Shown here: piece by piece, positions 8,691-18,500 of the stretch
How positions within the stretch are numbered: the first letter of the stretch is position 1
Layout: each line of letters begins with the position of its first letter
Origin: Candidatus Latescibacterota bacterium
Lineage (GTDB): Bacteria > Krumholzibacteriota > Krumholzibacteriia > WVZY01
Length of the DNA: 62,993 nucleotides
Assembly: GCA_011772205.1 (NCBI GenBank)
Contig: WVZY01000017.1
Location: 1 to 62,993 of the forward strand
Reading direction: 5' to 3'
Notes under the pieces: generated by a model
Database searches by the model: none
What the model was told of the DNA's origin: nothing
What the model saw: only the letters and a program-made list of their open reading frames with translations
Made by a program: the position numbers and the translations under genes

Positions 8691-9041
8691 CTACTTGATC
8701 TTCCGTCGCGAGTCAATCTCGCTCTCGATCAGCTCTTCGATCTCCCGTTTGATCTTGAGGGCATCAATCGCTTTGTCTACTTCTTCTGTTTCTCTGTTGC
8801 AGTCCTTGCGAAGCCGGTCGAAATCCTCTTCGGACAGTTTCCCCATCTGGTACTCGAATTCGAGATCCGAGATGTTATCTTGAATGACCTGTTTCTTGGC
8901 GTCCAGATAGTCGAGCTTTCTTTCCCCGCCGAAATCGAACATATCTTCCAGGTAGAGGAGATACCTCTTCGAAGACAGCAGGGGCTGTGCAACAAAGAGG
9001 AGCGCCACGACGGCGAATATGCCGAGAAAAAAATACGCCAT
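8691..9041 (-). CDS. Small membrane-anchored coiled-coil protein (CcmI-like)
   Basis: A 116-residue protein: one N-terminal transmembrane helix (MAYFFLGIFAVVALLFVAQP) and a long charged helical tail. The central LEFEYQMGKLSEEDFDRLRK resembles the helical motif of the membrane part of CcmI-type proteins, which chaperone apocytochrome c. It lies between ccmF and the large exported protein, about 108 bases after ccmF. A TPR domain, present in full CcmI, is absent. The call is by topology, motif and context. Confidence 0.7.
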   Translation of the reverse strand: MAYFFLGIFAVVALLFVAQPLLSSKRYLLYLEDMFDFGGERKLDYLDAKKQVIQDNISDLEFEYQMGKLSEEDFDRLRKDCNRETEEVDKAIDALKIKREIEELIESEIDSRRKIK

Positions 9042-9149
9042 GATAACTATCCGGGTCTCTCAGTTTCCGATCCGCCGCTACAGCGGCCAATCGGTAGTTG
9101 AAGTTTCCCCACCTAAGCGATGTTGTTACTTCCAGCAACGCGTCGGGTA

Positions 9150-11180
9150 TTAAATCTTCTCCGACGCTTCCAGCATCCTCTCCAGCTCGCGCTTCCTGCG
9201 GTTGAACCTCACTTCCCTCGCATCGGGGAGCACGGTGAGAAGGGTGCCGAAGGCGAGCGTGAATCCGCCGATCCAAATCCAGACGACGAGGGGATTCACA
9301 TAAGCCTGAATAACGGCCGGTCCTCCATTCTCGTCCATCCCGGAGAATACCACGTAAAGGTCTTCTTTAAGGGTGCTCTTGATCGCGACCTCGGACGTCG
9401 CCTGCTCGCTCGCGAAATAATAGCGTTTTTCGGGATGCAGCGAGTAGGCTTGTTTTCCATTCTTGATAACGTCCAGTGTCGCTCTCAGATACGCGAAGTT
9501 CGGATTTTCCCCTTCTTCCACTTTACGGCAAACCAGCGTGTAATCTTTGATCGTGAACTGCTCTCCCTCTCTGATCTCCGCGTGAGTTTCCGTGTTGAAT
9601 GCGCTGCCGGTGAATCCGGCGAACATCATCACAACGCCAAGATGAACGACGTAACCGCCGTAGCGCCGTTTGTTCCTCAAGATGAGGTTGGTGAATGCCT
9701 CGATGAACTGCTCGCCCGTGGCTCTTATGCGCGCCGCGGTTCCGCGATAGAACTCGGAGACGATCGTTACCAGCACGAAAGCACAGAGGGCGAACGACAT
9801 CACCGGATAGACGGATCGGACACCGGCGATAATGAGCGCGACCGCGGCAATGATGCCGGCTGCTACCGGAGGGAGAAAGTTTTTCCTGAGGCTTCTTCCA
9901 GACGTCTTCCTCCATGCGAGCAGAGGCGCAATCCCTGTGAGAAAGAGGAGGAACAGGCCGATGGGAATGTTGATCTTATTGAAGAACGGAGGGCCAATGG
10001 TAATCTGCTCTCCACGGATTGCCTCAGAGAGCGTCGGAAACATCGTTCCCCACAGAACGGCGAAGCATGCAGCGAGCAGCACAATATTATTGAAGAGAAA
10101 ACTGCTCTCGCGGGAGACGAGGGTATCGAGCTCGTTTTCGCTCTTCAGGTATTTCAACCTGGTGAGGATGAGATAGGCGGAGCCGATCGCCATCAATCCG
10201 AGAAAAACCAGAAAATAGTAGCCGATGGACGACTTGGCGAACGCGTGGACGGACGAGACGATTCCGCTTCGCGTAATGAACGTGCCGAAGATACAGAGCA
10301 GGTACGTCGCGGAAATGAGGGACACGTTCCACACTTTGAGCATGTTCCTCCGTTCCTGAACGATAACGGAGTGCAGGAAAGCTGTTCCTGTCAGCCACGG
10401 CATCAACGATGCATTCTCCACGGGATCCCATGCCCAGTATCCTCCCCACCCGAGTTCGACGTACGCCCAGTTGGCACCGAGAAGAATACCGGCCCCCAGG
10501 AAAAACCATGAGGCAAGCGACCAGCGGCGGGTGATTTTGAGCCAGGCGTTCCCCATTTCCTTTGTCATGAGAGCGGCCATCGCAAATGCAAACGGTACCA
10601 CGAAGCCGACGAAGCCGACGTAGAGAACGGGCGGGTGGATCACCATCTCCGGGTGCTGGAGCAATGGGTTCAATCCCCTCCCGTCGCGCGGTGTAAACGG
10701 CACGGCGGATAGGCCTTCCTGATGTTGAATCCCTAGCGTATCGAAGGGATTGGCGACGAACTTGTTGAGAAGGAGGAAGAAGATGCTCGTGAGCATCATA
10801 ATACCGAGCGCGTAATTGATGAAGTCGCCTCGCAGGTGCCGCTGTCTGTAGGCAATGATGGCGCTGAACAAGGCGAGGAGCCACGTCCACAGAAGGAGCG
10901 ACCCTTTCTGCCCGCCCCAAAACGCGGCGAGCTTGTAGAACATCGGGAGGTCTCTATTGGTATAGTTCGCGACGTATTCGATATTGAAATCGCTTCTCGC
11001 CAGGAGGACGATCAGCGCTACGGTAGCGCAGGTCGCGAAAAACAAAACCGCATACAGTGCGTTGTAACCGCTCTTTACGACTTCCCTTCTTCCCGACTGG
11101 GTGCCAAAGAAGAGGGCGATGGTCGAATAGATCGAAAAACTGAATGCAAGGGCAAGGGAAAGGTTGCCGAAATTCGCCAT
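9150..11180 (-). CDS. ccmF: Cytochrome c haem lyase CcmF
   Basis: A 676-residue polytopic protein with more than a dozen hydrophobic helices. It carries the WWD haem-binding motif WGGYWAWDPVENASLMPW, the hallmark of the CcmF family, and a periplasmic domain near the C-terminus (about 530-620). CcmF transfers haem from CcmE to CxxCH motifs of apocytochrome c. The start MANFGNLSLALAFSFSIYST at 11180 leaves 26 bases after ccmE; the open frame extends upstream into ccmE, but the extra residues are charged and unlike the family. A charged C-terminal tail (RRKRELERMLEASEKI) follows the last helix. Confidence 0.94.
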   Translation of the reverse strand: MANFGNLSLALAFSFSIYSTIALFFGTQSGRREVVKSGYNALYAVLFFATCATVALIVLLARSDFNIEYVANYTNRDLPMFYKLAAFWGGQKGSLLLWTWLLALFSAIIAYRQRHLRGDFINYALGIMMLTSIFFLLLNKFVANPFDTLGIQHQEGLSAVPFTPRDGRGLNPLLQHPEMVIHPPVLYVGFVGFVVPFAFAMAALMTKEMGNAWLKITRRWSLASWFFLGAGILLGANWAYVELGWGGYWAWDPVENASLMPWLTGTAFLHSVIVQERRNMLKVWNVSLISATYLLCIFGTFITRSGIVSSVHAFAKSSIGYYFLVFLGLMAIGSAYLILTRLKYLKSENELDTLVSRESSFLFNNIVLLAACFAVLWGTMFPTLSEAIRGEQITIGPPFFNKINIPIGLFLLFLTGIAPLLAWRKTSGRSLRKNFLPPVAAGIIAAVALIIAGVRSVYPVMSFALCAFVLVTIVSEFYRGTAARIRATGEQFIEAFTNLILRNKRRYGGYVVHLGVVMMFAGFTGSAFNTETHAEIREGEQFTIKDYTLVCRKVEEGENPNFAYLRATLDVIKNGKQAYSLHPEKRYYFASEQATSEVAIKSTLKEDLYVVFSGMDENGGPAVIQAYVNPLVVWIWIGGFTLAFGTLLTVLPDAREVRFNRRKRELERMLEASEKI

Positions 11181-11206
11181 GGGTCGTCTCTCTATATGGT
11201 CTTTCT

Positions 11207-11626
11207 CTAGGATTGAGTCTTCGCTCTTGCGGCTCCGTACTCTTTTTCGTATTTCGAGGCGCACTTTGCCTGGATCTTCTTCGCCTCGAATGTGCCGTCC
11301 TCGTGATATTTGCCTTCGATGACGGCCTCGGCCCCATCCTTGAAGGTATCGGGCACGGGCGAGCTTCCCGTATACCGCACGGCAAGCAGTATATCATCCT
11401 GTTGGAGCTTGAAACTGACTTCCCTGCCGTGCCTCTCGATAGAACCGTCTTCCACGTAACCGGCTACCTTGAGACGCTTACCGTATGCCGACTCCCCCAT
11501 CGCGTTCAGCTCTTCAATAGTTTTATAATATGCTTTTCCTTCCTGGAAGCCGCTGATCGCGAAAAATATCAGTGCCGCGATGACGACACCAATACCAAGA
11601 GAGAATCTCAATGTTTTTCGACCCAT
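11207..11626 (-). CDS. ccmE: Haem chaperone CcmE, CxxxY variant
   Basis: A 139-residue periplasmic haem chaperone with an N-terminal membrane anchor (about 7-26) and an OB-fold beta-barrel (GKRLKVAGYVEDGSIERHG ... VEGKYHEDG-like region). The covalent haem-binding residue, His in the classical HxxxY motif, is replaced by Cys122: K-C-ASK-Y (122-126). This CxxxY form is known from some archaea and Desulfovibrio. AAAGGTGA precedes the ATG. First gene of the operon, about 90 bases downstream of a good promoter. Confidence 0.93.
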   Translation of the reverse strand: MGRKTLRFSLGIGVVIAALIFFAISGFQEGKAYYKTIEELNAMGESAYGKRLKVAGYVEDGSIERHGREVSFKLQQDDILLAVRYTGSSPVPDTFKDGAEAVIEGKYHEDGTFEAKKIQAKCASKYEKEYGAARAKTQS

Positions 11627-11974
11627 GGGCTCACCTTTCTGTTTGACGGGACGGCTCGGGCTTGGAAATGGCCCCTGACGAGGTGAGAATTGCTTTACCC
11701 GAGAGGAAATTTGGGTATAAATATACTGTAACTTAACTCGAATTGCAAAAAGTAAATCAGGGGATAGAATAGTTGTAATTGCTGTAGCATATTCAACACC
11801 AATTGTATATTATTCTACAAATCCTGGCTCTCGGGCGTTTTCGGCAAGGCCTGAAAACTGCTTAATAGCAATGCAACTAATTGTCGAATAATCAGTTGTA
11901 AAAAGCCGCTCGAGCAGCTGCTCAGTGATATCCAATTTGCCTTTTGGAAATGCGGGCAAGCTTGTCCGATTCCG
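11627..11974. other. Divergent intergenic region between ccm operon and efflux genes
   Basis: About 350 bases, AT-rich in the middle (11700-11830). It contains the ccmE promoter described separately. On the + strand TATATT at 11806-11811 could be a -10 for the efflux genes, but a -35 at proper spacing is not evident. No operator was recognised. Confidence 0.55.
11720..11748 (-). promoter_or_regulatory. Predicted sigma-70-type promoter of the ccm operon
   Basis: On the minus strand, TTGCAA (11748-11743), a 17-base spacer, then TATATT (11725-11720). This gives 4/6 and 5/6 matches to the sigma-70 consensus with ideal spacing, in an AT-rich stretch. Transcription would begin near 11713, leaving an 87-base leader before ccmE. 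Confidence 0.65.
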
Positions 11975-13462
11975 ATGAAGCGAGGTTTTGTGGAAATGAA
12001 ATTAATTATAATGAGACTTTTGTCTGCCGCGGCTGTGTGCGCCCTCCTGGGGGCGGCGTCGGCCGCTGGAGTCGCCCCTAGGGCGGCAACCGCTCCCGCT
12101 GAGAGCACCACTCCCGGTGCGAGCGCGGCCCAGAATGAGGGTAACACCCTCAGGGCAAGCACCTTTGGCGAGGGCGCACCTCTGAATGAGGGCGACCTTC
12201 GCGGGACCGGCATCACTCACGGCGCGAGCGCCACCTATAATGAGGGCGCCGTCCTCGGGACCAACGCAACCCTAGATGATTACGTCAGCTACGCGCTAGA
12301 AAGGAATCCGTTCCTTCGGTCGTATGCGGACCTCCATGACGCAATGAAATGGATCCCCGCCCAGCGGCGTGCGCTGCCCGATCCGACGCTCTCCTTCGGG
12401 TACTTTGCGAGAAGCATTGAAACACGAGTCGGCCCGCAGGAGCAGGTGTGGATGCTCCAACAGAAGTTTCCATTTTTCGGGAAGCTTTCACTGAAGGGCC
12501 AGATTGCCGAGAGAGAGGCATCCATCGCGGGGGAAACCTATAGAGATCAGGCCAACGATCTCGTAGAAAAGGTCAAGCGTGCTTACTTTGACTATTACCA
12601 CGTCTATCGCCTTATCGAAATCGCCAAGGAAGAAAAGAAAATACTCCTGCGGATGCAGGATGTCGCGCAGGTGAAATACGCTTCAGGGCAAGTTGGCCAG
12701 CAAGATGTCCTCAAAGCCCAGCTGTCTCATTCTGCGGTAGAAGATGATTTGACCAAGCTCGAACGCGCGCGCGTAGGAGTCACAGCCCGGCTGAATAACT
12801 TACTCAATCGGGATCCCGATGCGCCCCTCGCCATCCCGCGTGCGGATGTACCCGAGGCGGACCTGGGCGATATCGAGCGCTACTACGACGTTGCCGAAGC
12901 TCATCGTCCCGAGCTCAGCGCGGCGGCGCTCGCCGAGGAAAAAGCCGCAAAGGCCAAATCGCTTGCCAAAAGGCAGTATTTCCCGGACCTCGCCCTGTCG
13001 ATGCAATACGTTCGTGTGGACGAGAGGCCGGTGCCTCTACTCGAGGCCAATGGGAGAGACGCGCTCCTTTTCTCTGCATCGATCAATCTTCCCATTTGGT
13101 TTCACAAGCTCAGCGCCGGTGTGAAGGAGGCCGAGGCAAGAATAGCTCTCGCTAGGCACCGAAAAGAATCGGTGCGGACCACCATCCGAAGTGACGTGCA
13201 GGACGCCCATGCGCGCGTTCGAACAGCCGTAGAGCGCGTGATCCTATACAGAGATGTGATGATCCCGCAAGCTGAGCAGGTATTTCGTGCGAGTGAGGCG
13301 GGTTATCAAACGGGGAAAATCGATTTTCTCAGTTATCTGGACAGCGAGCGGATGCTCCTTGGTGTCCGCAAAATGCATGTCGAAGCAGTCGCCGATTTGG
13401 GCCGACAGATTGCCCATTTCGAGCGGATGATTGGTGTCGAACTGGATGAGATCGGCATGTAA
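11975..13462 (+). CDS. TolC-family outer-membrane efflux protein (CusC/CzcC-like)
   Basis: A protein of 495 residues (488 if the ATG at 11996, which is preceded by GCGAGG, is used). Signal peptide MKLIIMRLLSAAAVCALLGA, then a low-complexity linker with repeated NEG motifs (54-56, 71-73, 89-91), then two outer-membrane efflux protein repeats (about 100-290 and 300-490) rich in alternating helix such as AELSHSAVEDDLTKLERA-like and ARIALARHRKESV. It forms the outer-membrane channel for the adaptor and RND pump encoded directly downstream. The repetitive linker is unusual for the family. No lipobox Cys follows the signal sequence, unlike E. coli CusC. Confidence 0.9.
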   Translation: MKRGFVEMKLIIMRLLSAAAVCALLGAASAAGVAPRAATAPAESTTPGASAAQNEGNTLRASTFGEGAPLNEGDLRGTGITHGASATYNEGAVLGTNATLDDYVSYALERNPFLRSYADLHDAMKWIPAQRRALPDPTLSFGYFARSIETRVGPQEQVWMLQQKFPFFGKLSLKGQIAEREASIAGETYRDQANDLVEKVKRAYFDYYHVYRLIEIAKEEKKILLRMQDVAQVKYASGQVGQQDVLKAQLSHSAVEDDLTKLERARVGVTARLNNLLNRDPDAPLAIPRADVPEADLGDIERYYDVAEAHRPELSAAALAEEKAAKAKSLAKRQYFPDLALSMQYVRVDERPVPLLEANGRDALLFSASINLPIWFHKLSAGVKEAEARIALARHRKESVRTTIRSDVQDAHARVRTAVERVILYRDVMIPQAEQVFRASEAGYQTGKIDFLSYLDSERMLLGVRKMHVEAVADLGRQIAHFERMIGVELDEIGM

Positions 13463-13515
13463 AGAAACGGCCGACCGCTCGACTCAAAAGGACTAAGATA
13501 AAGAGAGGTGTCGAA

Positions 13516-15504
13516 ATGACTATGAAAAACAAGAGTCTCGTTAACAAGCTGCGTATGCCGATTGCTGCGATCGCTATCCTGGCTGTGGTGTTCGCCATTC
13601 CGGCCTCGAGGCATGCGATCCTCGATTTCTTCCAATTGGGTGGAGAGACCACCGAGGTGGGCGTGTACTACACCTGCCCGATGCACCCGGAAATCCGTCT
13701 TCCTCAGATGGGTGATTGTCCGATATGCGGGATGTCTCTCGTCGAGAAAAGCATTGGTGAAGATGAAGAGGAACAAACCGGTGTGGTATCTGTGACCACC
13801 CGCCAGATCCAGTTGAGTGGTGTTACGGTGGAGCCCGTCGCTCCCCGCAAGCTGGTGAGGGAAATCGACACGTATGGCACGATCGACTATGACGAAACGC
13901 GGCTCGGTGTTGTTTCCGCGTGGGTAGGTGGACGGATCGACGATCTTTATGTCGATTTCACAGGAGTGACAGTGAACAAGGGGCATCCACTCGTCCATCT
14001 GTACAGCCCCGATCTCATATCTACGGAGAAAGAATTTCTGCTTGCAAAAGAAAATCTGAGCAGGGTGGAGCGGAGTGGTCTTCATGACGCCATTTCCAGC
14101 GCCCGTGAGCTCGTCAACGCATCGAAACAGCGGTTGTTGTGGTGGGGGCTAAGCGAAGCGCAGATCGATAAGATTGCGAGGAACGGTAAAATAGAGGACC
14201 ACATCACCATCTACGCACCTCAGGGCGGCACGGTAACACACAAAGAGGCGTACGAAGGGATGTACGTCAAAGAAGGCGATGAGCTTTTCCACATTGCCGA
14301 CCTGTCGAAGGTGTGGCTCTTCGCCGATATCTACGAGGAAGACATACCTTTTCTCTACCAGGACAGGCCGGATGATTTTTACGAGTGCCCGATGCATCCG
14401 GAAGTGACATCGGATTCACCTTCCATGTGCCCGAAATGTGGTATGGATTTGATCCGGACCAATAAATCGATCCAGGCCGAAATTACGGCAAGAGCATTCC
14501 CCGGTGAAGTGTTCAAAGGCACGATCTCGTTCACCGATCCGTTCTTGAATCCGGAGACCCGAACCGTTCGCGTTCGTGTGAACATCGATAACCCCGAACT
14601 CAAGCTCAAACCAGATATGTATGCTCGCGTACAGATCAAGCTTCCGGTGGGTGAGCTGCTCGCTGTGCCTGAGAATGCCGTACTCCACTCGGGCAAGCGG
14701 AAGATCGTCCTCGTCGAGGAGGAACCGGGAAAATTCAGACCCCAGCCGGTCGAGCTCGGACGGATGTGGGTGAACGACATCGAGAGAGAAGAATCAGAGC
14801 ACAAGACGCTTGTTTTCAAACGCGAAGCGATCCGCTACCACGAAATCATCGCGGGCCTCAATGAGGGTGAGCGTGTCGTTACATCGGGTAACTTTCTCCT
14901 GGGCTCGGAGAGCAAGCTCCAGGGGGCGCTGGCGAAGATGCTGGGCGTGAGCGATGCCAACGCAACACCGGCTGATGCGCATATCGGCCATTCGCACGCC
15001 AAACCGGTAGCCGTTCAGAAGGAAGACAAGAAAGAGAAGCACCAAGGCCATGCGGGCCGCGAACAGGCCGGCGACAAGAAAGAAAAAGCTGAAGAGAGAC
15101 CATCGAAGCTCGAGTTTGTCGAAGAAAAAGCGTTTGCCGCCATCATCGATGCGTACTACGACATGGCCGACAAACTGGCGGGCGACAAGTATGAGGGAAT
15201 ATCGGCACTTGCCGATTCGATCAACGCCAAGGCTTCCAGCCCTTCGATCAAGAAGGCCGTGGAACCACTCCGTCACGCTCATCACAAGAAAGACATCGAG
15301 AAGATACGGGTGGACTTCGAAGGTCTTAGCGATATGCTGATCGCTTATGTCCAGAAGCACAAGGCCGGCATCAAAGATCTCCCGCTCAAAGCCTACTGCC
15401 CGATGAAGGATGCCAGCTGGCTCCAGAAAAGCAAGGACATCGCCAATCCGTATTACGGAAGCGCGATGTATAAATGCGGGGTGATTCAAGCGTGGGAGAA
15501 GTAA
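13516..15504 (+). CDS. CusB-type RND periplasmic adaptor with two heavy-metal-binding modules and DUF3347
   Basis: A 662-residue membrane-fusion protein linking inner-membrane pump and outer-membrane channel. An N-terminal anchor (about 12-32) is followed by a heavy-metal-binding domain (YYTCPMHPEI...CPICGMSLV, about 51-80). A second such module (YECPMHPEV...CPKCGMDLI, about 290-316) is inserted in the middle of the adaptor core. After the beta-barrel and membrane-proximal domains comes a His/Lys-rich linker (about 490-530) and a C-terminal DUF3347 domain (from about 540) with YCPMKDASWL. These Cys/Met/His motifs suit Cu(I)/Ag(I) chemistry. Its last 31 bases overlap the next frame, so the pump is translationally coupled. 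Confidence 0.92.
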   Translation: MTMKNKSLVNKLRMPIAAIAILAVVFAIPASRHAILDFFQLGGETTEVGVYYTCPMHPEIRLPQMGDCPICGMSLVEKSIGEDEEEQTGVVSVTTRQIQLSGVTVEPVAPRKLVREIDTYGTIDYDETRLGVVSAWVGGRIDDLYVDFTGVTVNKGHPLVHLYSPDLISTEKEFLLAKENLSRVERSGLHDAISSARELVNASKQRLLWWGLSEAQIDKIARNGKIEDHITIYAPQGGTVTHKEAYEGMYVKEGDELFHIADLSKVWLFADIYEEDIPFLYQDRPDDFYECPMHPEVTSDSPSMCPKCGMDLIRTNKSIQAEITARAFPGEVFKGTISFTDPFLNPETRTVRVRVNIDNPELKLKPDMYARVQIKLPVGELLAVPENAVLHSGKRKIVLVEEEPGKFRPQPVELGRMWVNDIEREESEHKTLVFKREAIRYHEIIAGLNEGERVVTSGNFLLGSESKLQGALAKMLGVSDANATPADAHIGHSHAKPVAVQKEDKKEKHQGHAGREQAGDKKEKAEERPSKLEFVEEKAFAAIIDAYYDMADKLAGDKYEGISALADSINAKASSPSIKKAVEPLRHAHHKKDIEKIRVDFEGLSDMLIAYVQKHKAGIKDLPLKAYCPMKDASWLQKSKDIANPYYGSAMYKCGVIQAWEK

Positions 15505-18500
15505 CGGCAAAACTCATCTCCTGGTGCATCGACAACAAGTTTCTCGTCATTATCCTCACATTGTTCGTAATTCTGGCCGGCGTCCTGGCAATGGCGAGGA
15601 CGCCGCTGGATGCCATTCCGGACTTGAGTGACACGCAGGTGATAATTTACAGCCAGTGGATGGGACGGGATCCCCAGACGATCGAGGACCAGGTCACCTA
15701 TCCCCTTACCACAGCCATGCTCGCCGTACCTATGGTGAAAGACGTCCGGGGATATTCTTTCTTCGGCTTTTCGCTCGTCTACATCATCTTCGAGGACGGA
15801 ACGGACATCTACTGGGCGAGAAGCCGCGTGCTCGAGTATCTCGATCAGGTCAAAGGGCAGATTCCCGAGGATGCGGTAACAGCCCTCGGGCCGGATGCCA
15901 CGGGTGTGGGGTGGGTCTACCAGTACACGCTAGAAGACAAAAGCGGGAAGTACAACCTCGGGGATCTCAGAGCGATCCAGGACTGGTATGTTCGCTACCA
16001 GCTGACGAGTGTTCCAGGAGTGGCGGAGGTGGCGAGCATCGGCGGATTTGTCCGGCAGTATCAGATTACCGTGCACCCCCATCTCCTCCAGACGTATCAG
16101 GTGTCGCTGAGAACCATCATCCAGTCGGTCAAGCGCAGCAATAATGACGTGGGAGGGAGACTTCTCGAAATCTCCGAGACGGAGTATATGGTGAGAGGAC
16201 GGGGCTATATCAGAAGCGTCGAAGACATCGAAAACGTTGTATTAAAGGTCAGTCGGGATGGCACGCCGGTTCGGGTGAAAGATATCGCCAGGGTTCAAAT
16301 CGGACCGGACATCCGCAGGGGCATTGCGGAAAAAGACGGGGAAGGGGAGGTGGTCGGCGGCATCGTCGTGATGAGGTTCGGCGACAATGCGCTGGAAGTC
16401 ATCAAAAACGTAAAGGAGAAAATCGAAGAGATCACCCCCGGCCTCCCCACCGGGGTTGAGATCCATACGGCGTATGATAGGAGCGCGCTAATCAAGCGGT
16501 CGATCAGGACATTGGAGCACGAGCTGATTCAGCAGATGATCATCGTGGCGCTCGTTTGCATCCTCTTTCTCTGGCACGCGCGCAGTGCGCTGGTAGCCGC
16601 GTTTTCGCTGCCGCTCGGAATTCTCATTTCATTCATTGTCATGCGATATCTAGGCGTCAACGCGAACATCATGTCGCTCGGGGGGATCGCAATCGCCATC
16701 GGAGCCATGGTGGATGCGGCCGTTGTCCTGGTGGAGAACGCTCACAAGCACATCGAGCGGGGCGGCGATGTGAGCGGAAAAGCCCGGTGGGATCTCATTC
16801 GAAATGCCGCGATGGAAGTCGGGCCGGCGCTCTTTTTCTCGTTGTTGATCATTACCGTGTCGTTCCTGCCCGTTTTTGCGTTGAAAGAACAGGCCGGACG
16901 TCTTTTCAAACCGCTCGCCTACACGAAGACCTTCGCGATGGCCGCATCTGCGTTGATCGCCATTACGATCACTCCGATCCTCATGGGCTTCTTCATCAGG
17001 GGCAAAATTCATCCCGAACACAAGCTGTGGATCAGCCGGGCGTTGATACGCGTCTACCGGCCAGTGATCGAATGGGTCCTCCGGCGCCGCGTGCTGGTGA
17101 TCATAGTATCTATTATAGTGCTGGTTCTCACCTACTTTCCCTACGCGAAGCTAGGATCCGAGTTCATGCCGCCGTTGAACGAGGGCGATATTCTCTACAT
17201 GCCCACTTCTCTCCCCGGCATTTCGGAAACTGAAGCGAAACGTGTTCTTCAAACCCAGGATAAGCTGTTTAAAACATTCCCTGAGGTAAAGGTGGTGTTC
17301 GGTAAGATCGGCAGGGCCGAAACGGCAACGGACCCTGCCCCCCTTACCATGGTGGAGACGACCGTGTCCCTCAAAGAGAGAAAAGATTGGCCAAAGCGGT
17401 GGATCGAGTATGGCTTTATAAGGGGAAAAGCCGAGCGCGTGTTGAAAGAGCTGCAGCGCGACGGACTTGTTGTGAAGGATGAATCGTTGAATGTGGAGAA
17501 TGCGGCCGGCGAGATCGAAGGCATGGCGAGGAAAACCGTTCAGGAACGCATTCGTTTGCTGCTCGCTGGAGGGGCTTCTCAGGATTTTGTCAACAGGGTG
17601 AGTGTGAATGCGGTGAGGGAAGCGATCGCGGAGGTGACGGAAGAGTACGTTCTTTCGGGAAGTCTGCTTACCGGAGTGGTAACGCCCGAGCGAAGGACCG
17701 AATTTCACGAGGCCATCGAAGAAATCGTTGAGTCCAAGCTCCGGATCGGATCGGTGCCGATGCGAAAGCTCAGCATCGAAGAGCTGATGTACGACGACAT
17801 GGACAAGGAGTTCCAGTTCATCGGGCTAACGAACGCGTGGATCATGCCGATCAAAACCCGCATCGACATGTTGTCCACCGGTATCAAAACGCCCATCGGC
17901 ATCAAGGTGTTCGGAGATGATCTTCGAGTGCTGGAGAAACTGGCGGTTGAGGTAGAGGGCGTAGTGAAAAAGGTTCCCGGCACGTTGAGCGCGATAGCGG
18001 AACGCGTAATGGGCGGCAATTACATTGATTTCGAGATCGACCGGCACGCGGTGGCCCGTCACGGTCTCACCGTGGGCGACGTGCAGGATGTGATCGAGAC
18101 AGCAGTGGGAGGGATGAACATCACACAGACAGTGGAAGGCCGGTACCGGTTTCCCGTGAACGTCCGGTATCCGAGGGAACTGAGGGACGATCCCGAAAAG
18201 CTCGGTCGTGTGATCATTCATACGCCGCGCGGTGAGCAGATACCGATCAACCAGCTGGCGACCATCGAAATCAAGAACGGTCCGCCGGGAATCAAGAGCG
18301 AGAATGCGCTCCTCCAGGCGATCGTGTATGTGGATCTTCAGAAAGGCCAGGATGTGGGCGGTTATGTGGCGCGCGCGAAAAAAGCGGTCGAGAAATCCGT
18401 CGCCCTCCCGCCTGGCTACTATGTCTCGTGGAGCGGACAATACGAGTACATGATCGAGGTGAACAGGCGGCTTCGGATCGTGGTGCCCATCACGCTTCTC

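Noticed and set aside
9120-10511. Long + strand open frame of 463 codons
   Set aside because: Antisense to ccmF. It exists because of the codon bias of ccmF and has no domain of its own.
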